A stretch of DNA of 64,000 nucleotides from Siphonodentalium dalli. Lineage: Eukaryota > Mollusca > Scaphopoda > Gadilida > Siphonodentaliidae. Shown here piece after piece: positions 57,966-64,000 of this stretch. The stretch spans positions 256,817,582-256,881,581 of the forward strand of contig CP136061.1 of the NCBI GenBank assembly GCA_032622095.1, given 5' to 3'. The notes under the pieces were generated by a model. That model worked only from the letters and a program-made list of their open reading frames with translations. It was not told where the DNA came from and ran no database searches. Made by a program: the position numbers and the translations under genes. Positions within the stretch are counted from its first letter, which is position 1; each line of letters begins with the position of its first letter.

Positions 57966-58430
57966 GGAATCACTAAACTGAATGGTTTCCCCATAGGCGA
58001 CAGTGTTAACGTTTCGGCCAAATTCACTGAATTGAAGCCTGCAGGCCATACCAGTGATGTTTACCCAGCTAGATTGACACCAGTTGATCACGAAAATGCA
58101 AGAAAGATCATAGGTCATGTGTTTACTTTTTAAAATAAATCCCCAAGTGTACGACAGGGCTATCCCACAGTCAAATTTGATCTGGAAAAACCCAGATCTA
58201 CAACAGCTAGTTAAATACATTTCCCGCTCACAAAAATCCGTTCCCCCATTCATTCACCAGTTTAAATTATTTAGATATTATGTACAAATCAAATAAACGC
58301 GATGTTATCCTTTAATAACGTGTCGCATGTATCAGGTGAAGGTCATTCTTCAGTTACCTTCACCTTTAGCATTCCACGGTGTACTCGCTCCCCGACTCTA
58401 GAACACATTTAGCTCCCTGATTCCTATAAA
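57966..58430. repeat. Copy B of the 465-bp duplicated segment
   Basis: Near-identical to 56611-57076, including the TTAGATATTATGTACAAATC and GTGTCGCATGTATCAGGTGA parts. Both copies lie next to inverted satellite DNA. Confidence 0.85.
57967..58133 (+). CDS. Possible terminal exon of an unknown gene (copy B)
   Basis: A pyrimidine tract and acceptor (CAAATTTTTCTTATAG) precede 57967. In that phase the frame encodes about 55 residues: ITKLNGFPIGDSVNVSAKF, then TELKPAGHTSDVYPARLTPV, then DHENARKIIGHVFTF, ending at TAA (58131-58133). AATAAA overlaps immediately downstream (58134-58139). The peptide is well mixed in composition, unlike accidental frames nearby, but I do not recognise it. The opposite strand is also open here. 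The segment's presence in two copies may mean it belongs to a repeat rather than a gene. Confidence 0.35.
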
Positions 58431-58454
58431 ATTGTTGCTCCCTGTACGCCATGT

Positions 58455-58612
58455 TAATACCGACTATATATAACCATTTTGATGCCGCTACACACTGTAT
58501 TATTGATAAACAGCCGGTTTTCTAATACCGTCCCAATACCGTCCCACATACCGTCCCATGCGGTCCCAATACCGTCCCATACCGTCCCGTCCCATTTTGC
58601 GTTTTAGTCACT
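58455..58612 (-). repeat. Degenerate inverted satellite with CCGTCCCAATA repeats
   Basis: ACCATTTTGATGCCGCTAC and TATTATTGATAAACAGC match the inverted satellite, followed by about six short ATACCGTCCCA repeats. Confidence 0.75.
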
Positions 58613-58639
58613 CCCTAATTATATGCTTAGTCTGGGCGA

Positions 58640-59400
58640 AACATGGAGTTTGTAATGGCGTGTCTGCATGATGCATATGAGTCCCGGCCTGTGAGTCAGT
58701 CGGTCATGTTCATAGCGCGTCTACATGGTACCTATGCGTCCCGTCGGTGACTCAGTCGGTCATATCCATAGCGCATTATAAAGGCGGACACAGATTTGGT
58801 ATTGGCATGTCTATGCATGGTGCACATGAGTCCCGTCGGTGACTCAGTCGGTCAGGTACATAGCGCATTATCGATATATTATCTATATTTCGACGAGAAA
58901 TATCTCAGTGTCGGGTCTGGATGAAATGGCGTGTCTACATGGTACATATGCGTCCCATCGGTGACCCAGTCGGTCAGGTCCATAGCGCATTATTTATATC
59001 TTATCTATATTTCTACGAGACATATAGCTGTACCGGGGTCTGGGGAGAACGAGAATAACCGAGTTGGTAATGTCGTGTCTACAATGATGCCTATGAGTCC
59101 CATTTGGTGAATCAGTCGGTCATATGCATAGCGCATTATTGGTATCTTAGCTATATTTCGACAAGAAATATGTCTGAGTAAAAGGCGTATCGGAGTTGGT
59201 AATGGCATGACTATACAGGCTGACCACGAGTCACATCGGTGACACAGTTGGTCAGGTGCATAGAGCATTATTGATATTTTATATTTCGAGAAATATAGCA
59301 GTGTCGGGGTCTGGGGAAAAGGCGAAACACAGTTTTATGGCACCCAGGAGTCCAGTCGGTGACTCAGTCGGTCAGGTGCATAGCGCATCAGCGAAACCAA
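58640..59400. repeat. ~120-bp minisatellite, about seven units
   Basis: Units share GACTCAGTCGGTCAGGTxCA, TAGCGCATTATTGATAT and TATTTCGACGAGAAATAT, with spacings from ~55 to ~145 bp. A small hairpin ACCGCTCGCGTGAGCGGT follows at 59402-59420. Confidence 0.8.
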
Positions 59401-59639
59401 GAACCGCTCGCGTGAGCGGTATTAGTATATAAACTTGGTCTATAAAATCGACCATACTGAGCCCTCGCCGGCGCGAAGACGAAATTCACACTTGTGCATC
59501 GAGGCCGCAGTGGGCCATTTATGTCGGTGTAGTTTGTCCAAGTCAGATAGCATAACCCTGATCAATTGGAATGCAAACTAGACAGCTGTCGTCAGAGCAG
59601 TTGACCGTCAGATGACACTAGAAATTAAATCGGTTCAAA

Positions 59640-62600
59640 TTTAGGTACTTGAACAGAATTATGATAATGAATTATGAAACTGGATATATTTTACCAACAA
59701 ATTATGTACACGGTGCTAAGAGGGAGAAATTATATATAAGAAAGGGCCGACAGCCCTCCATGAGGAAAAACTGTTTTACCTTAATTATGACCACCTGGGC
59801 TGATTTTACCCATAACCAGGGATGTGGCTAGAGGGGGGGTGTAGGGGGGTGTCTCACCCCCCCCCCCCAGCAGAGAGCTATATTTTCAATAGTTGGAAAT
59901 TTCATACCTGCCACAACGAAATTTCACACCAACAATAGGTTGAAAATGTTCTTGTAGTTTGATTATAAAACAATTTATTGGGAGGAATTTATTGTTTTTC
60001 GACCAATATTTGCATATGTTCCTATTTTTGGTCAAAAATTTTGACAGAAATGGTCATCAGTTGGAAATTTTCCAACCTTAGGTGGGTGACAGGTTGGAAA
60101 TTTCCAACACTTGGAAAGCTTTTGTCCTGGTCCCTTCCCCATGGCCAGTCAAAAACTGCTAGCTAATTTAAGAAAACAATATTGTCATTCATTTGGTCAA
60201 CATTGTCCTTGGAATTGTCATCAGTTGGAAATTTTCCAACCTAAGTGGGGGTGTATGGTTTGAAATTTCCAACAGTAGGAAGGCTTGAGGCTAGTCTAGA
60301 TGTTAGGATTTTGCGATTTTCTTGTTCAGATTTAAAAAAAATTCGCACACCGGGCCGAACCATGGTCGGCCCGGTGTGTCGTTGCCCCATCCACATGGCC
60401 AATACAATACTGCTAATTAGTTTAGCAAAACAATATTTTACTACATTTGGTCAAACTTGTAGACATAAATGGTCATCAGTTGAAGAATTTTCCAACCTGA
60501 GGGGGAGCATGAGGTTTGAAATTTCCAACACTAGGAAAGCTTCAGTTGAGGCCAGTCTAGATGCTAGGATTTGCGATTTTCTTGTATAGTTTTCAAAATT
60601 TTCTCACACCGGGCCGAACAACCATGGTCGGCCCGGTGTTTCCTGGTCTGTTGTCGGTAGCTGTGTGCATTTGTCTGGAATTAGATCACTAGTTGTTTTT
60701 TTTGGGGAAATTTTCAGGTTAAAATATCTTAATGTTCTCATACTGGGAAAATAGAAGCATGGCTTATGAATATATAGGAAATTAGGCCTGAGCATGAGGT
60801 ACAAGGAGGGGGGGTGCAAATGGAATTATGAAAAAAGTTGTGTTGGTGATTCCGACTCAAGGGGGGGGGGGTGCAAATGGAATTATGCAAAAGTTGTGTT
60901 GGTGTGATTCCGACTCAAGGGGGGGGGTGCAGTTGGAAATTCCCAAGGTGGACACCCCCCCAGCGGAGACCCTCTATCCACATCCCTGCCCATAACTGAT
61001 GATACGTCATGTGATAGGGTCATATTATGTATACGAAAAGGGAACAACAGCCCTCCACAGTTCCGGACCATATCGGGTTGTTATCGGTTAACCCTTGGCG
61101 ATAAACAAAGATGTTATACTTGAAATTGGTTAACACAAATTAGAGTTTTACCCGAATTACGGCCAGCTGGGTAGATTCTACTCGCAAATGGTGGCAGGTA
61201 ATGTTATAGGATCCAATTATGTAAACATAAAGGTACGACAGCCCTCCATGTGTAATGACCATATCGGTTTGCTAGCCGTAACCATTGGCGGGTGATGTAG
61301 ATTTTAAGCGAAATTGGTCCAAATTTGAGAACTTGACCTGATTTTTCATGGCCAACTGAGCAGATTCTAACCATTATAATAATAGCACGTCATGCTATAG
61401 AACCCCATTATGTATACAAAAAGGACCGGTAGCCCTCCATGTGTAAAGAAACTATCAGCTTGCTAGCGGTTAACCCTTTGCGATTTAATTTGATTTTATG
61501 CGAAATTGGTCCCACATTTATAGTTTTATCTGAATTATGGCCAACTGGGCTGATTCTACCCATAACTGATGACAAGTCATAGTATATAATTAAATTATGT
61601 ATACAAAAAGGTACGACAGCCATCCATGTGTAATAACAATTATTATATCGGTTTCATATCAGTTAACCCTTAGCGGGGGGTGTCGATATTATGCGAAATT
61701 GGTTCAAATTAGAGAATTTGACATGAATTATGGCCAACTGGGCAGAATCTACCCATAACTGAAGACAAGTCATAATGTAAGATCCAATTATGTATACGAA
61801 AAGGTACGACAGCCACCCATGTCTAATGACAATATCGGTTTCCTATCAGTTAACCCATGGCGGGTGATGTCGATTTTATGCGAAATTGGTCCCACATTTA
61901 TAGTTTTATCTGAATTATGGCCAACTGGGCAGATTCTACCCATAACTGATGATAAGTCATATTATATAATCCAATTATGTATTCGAAAAGGTACAACCGC
62001 CATCCATGTGTAATAACAATACCGGTTTCCTATCAGTTAACCCTTGGCGGGGGTGTCGATTTTATGCGAAATTGGTTCCAATTAGATAATTTGACATGAA
62101 TTATGGCCAAATGGGCAGATTCTACCCATAAATGATGACAAGTCATAGTATAGGATCAAATTATGTATACGAAAGGGTGCGACAGCCATCCATATGTAAT
62201 GACAATATCGGTTTCCTATCAGTTAACCCATGGCGGGTGATGTCGATTTTATGCGCAATTGGTCCCACATTTATAGTTTTATCTGAATTATGGCCATCTG
62301 TGCAGACTCAGCCCATAACTGATGACAAGTCATAGTATATGATGCAATTTTGTATACGAAAAGGTACGACGGCGATCAATGTGTAATCAAAATATCGGTT
62401 TCCTACCAGTTAACCCTTGGCGGGTGATATCGATTTTATGCGAAATTGGTTCCAATTAGTGAATTTGACATGAATTATGGCCAACCGATGACACGTTATA
62501 GTATAGGATTTTATTATGTAAACAAAAAGGTACGACAGCCATCCACTTGTAAAGACAATATCGGTTTCCTGTCAGTTAACCCTTGGCGGGTGTGTCGATT

Positions 62601-63620
62601 TTATGCGAAATTGTTTCGAATTAGAGAATTGGACATGAATTATGGCCAACTGGGCAGATTCTATCAATAACTGATGACAAGTCATTATGTAGGATCCAAC
62701 TATGTATACGAAAAGGTACGACAGCCATCCATGTGAAATGAAAATATCGGTTTCCTATCAGTTAACCCATGGCGGGTGATGTCGATTCTATGCGAAAATG
62801 GTCCCACATTTAAGGTTTTATCTGAATTATGGCCAACTGGGCAGATTCTACCCATAAATCATGACAAGTCATAGTATAGGATCCAATTATGTATTCGAAA
62901 GGGTACGACAGCCATCCGTGTGTAATGACAATACTGGTTTCCTAGCAGTTAACCCTTGGCGGGCGATGTCGATTTTATGCGAAATTGGTTCACATTAGAG
63001 AATTTGACATGAATTATGGCCAACTGGGCAGATTCTACCCATAACTGATGACAAGTGATAGTATATGATCCCATTATGTATTCGAAAAGGTACGATAGCC
63101 ATCCATGTCTAATGACAATACCGGTTTCCTATCAGTTAACCCTTGGTGGGGATGACGATTTTATGCGAAATGTATAGGCTCCAATTATGTAAACGAAAAG
63201 GTACGACAGCAATCCATGTTTAATGACAATATCGGTTTCCTATCAGTTAACCCACGGCGGGTGATGTCGATTCTATGCGAAAATGGTCCCAGATTTAAGG
63301 TTTTATCTGAATTATGGCCAACTGGGCAGATTCTACCCACAACTCATGACAAGTCATAGTATAGGATCCAATTATGTATTCGAAAAGGTACGACAGCCAT
63401 CCATGTGTAATGACACTACTGGTTTCCTAGCAGTTAACACTTGGCGGGTGATATCGATTTTATGCGAAATCGGATCGAATTAGAGAATAGGACATGAATT
63501 ATGGCCCACTGGGCAGATTCTACCCATAACTGATGACAAATCATATTATAGGATTCAATTATGTATACAAAAAGGTACGACAGCCATCCACTTGTAAACC
63601 CAATATCTATTTGCTATCAG
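59640..63620. repeat. 187-bp satellite, interrupted by an hAT-type element
   Basis: The landmark GGTACGACAGCC recurs from 61611 at 193, 187, 186, 187, 166, 186, 187, 187, 111, 187 and 187 bp. Diverged units extend left to about 59640. Each unit has TATGGCCAACTGGGCAGATT, CCCATAACTGATGAC and TATCGGTTTCCTATCAGTTA. Two units are shortened (166 and 111 bp). Confidence 0.9.
59817..60988. mobile_element. 1,172-bp non-autonomous hAT-type transposon in the 187-bp satellite
   Basis: It starts CAGGGATGTGGCTAGAGGGG and ends CCCTCTATCCACATCCCTG, an inverted pair. CCCATAAC, part of the satellite unit, is duplicated exactly at 59809-59816 and 60989-60996. The 8-bp duplication and CAGGG terminus define an hAT-like element. 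The interior repeats GTTGGAAATTTxCCAAC and a CACACCGGGCCGAACxATGG / CGGCCCGGTGTG palindrome, plus poly-G and poly-C runs. No transposase. Confidence 0.9.
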
Positions 63621-64000
63621 TTTTTTTTTATAAATGTTTATTGAAGAAACAATCACATTGAGGAATGTCAAATACAGAATGTTCAATAGCATTGATAAGT
63701 GTATACAGATATGGCATTCCTCGCGTTCACACATATCTCTTTCTTACTGCACGCACTCGCCTGGCTCACATCATTCGCACACCAGTGGTATAAAGTTATA
63801 CAATACATAAACATATGCATATGCTTAGTATATATATAGTAAATGTATTATAAATATGTCGGATGTTTCGGATGGACTCAACTCTCAACATAGAGGCTAT
63901 TGTGGAGATGGTGGTAGATAGTATATGTTTTAACTGACTGCGTGATAATCGATAGGAGTCTCAAAAATTAAAGTAACTTTGTCGAATTTTTATTAAGTCG
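63621..64000 (-). mobile_element. Probable 3' end of a retroelement, running off the window
   Basis: The satellite stops at TTGCTATCAG and is followed by a T run. On the minus strand this is CAATAAACATTTATAAAAAA, a polyadenylation signal plus A tail. The remaining 380 bp are unlike any other part of the window and contain no ORF. Confidence 0.5.

Noticed and set aside
61000-63600. CTGATGA followed by CGAAA in the 187-bp satellite, a possible hammerhead
   Set aside because: The bases directly after CTGATGA do not pair with those before GAAA (C opposite C), so stem II cannot form.

Overview
This window reads as AT-rich, repeat-dominated nuclear DNA from a marine invertebrate. The evidence is spliced-looking exons, several nested TIR transposons, non-LTR retrotransposon fragments, TTAGGG-type interstitial repeats and a complex satellite. 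Some dispersed repeats (the TGACCTTGACCTT family, and the GCTCACCTGAGACGAAG hairpin family near 24.3 kb) are, from memory, common in molluscs and other lophotrochozoans. A mollusc-like source is therefore my best guess, but hemichordates and echinoderms are not excluded. Gene content is very low: no complete protein-coding gene can be supported.

Layout. 1-6.7 kb holds minisatellites in opposite orientations, a TTAA-flanked MITE with a second TIR element nested in it, three evenly spaced palindromic MITEs, and a 1.08-kb tandem duplication. 7.1-7.7 kb has one credible gene fragment on the minus strand (signal peptide plus PAN/Apple-like exon). 8.9-23 kb is mostly unique AT-rich DNA with scattered short repeats, a textbook hAT MITE with an 8-bp target duplication at 13.2 kb, a 93-bp hairpin at 17.2 kb, two possible CpG/NRF1-type promoters with first-exon donors, and another TIR element at 21.6 kb. 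23.8-24.2 kb has a terminal exon encoding a basic SANT-like domain. 26.9-29.5 kb is a decayed minus-strand LINE split by a TA-flanked foldback element, which itself carries a second copy of the TTAA MITE. 30-37 kb holds MITEs, duplicated TTAGGG-like tracts, minisatellites and TGACCTTGA-bearing repeats.

37.2-58.6 kb is the most striking part. A foldback element is followed by a tandem array of 462-bp units. Each unit junction carries what looks like a type-I hammerhead ribozyme: CUGAAGA core, 5-bp stem II, GAAA, minimal stem III, AUA cleavage site and an extended stem I. The array runs into about 16 kb of satellite DNA with a 1,243-bp six-subunit higher-order repeat. A 5'-truncated LINE with an intact 387-codon reverse-transcriptase C-terminal frame, two short LINE 3' fragments (one flanked by a 130-bp direct repeat, one by a 14-bp repeat) and inverted satellite blocks interrupt it. 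The ribozyme-array/satellite junction occurs twice, about 12.7 kb apart. 56.6-58.4 kb carries two copies of a 465-bp segment containing an exon-like ORF, frameshifted in one copy.

58.6-64 kb has a ~120-bp minisatellite, then a 187-bp satellite split by a 1,172-bp hAT-type element with perfect 8-bp target duplications, then the 3' end of another retroelement.

The headline candidate is the hammerhead-bearing 462-bp tandem array, a retrozyme-like or Penelope-LTR-like element embedded beside a recently homogenised satellite.
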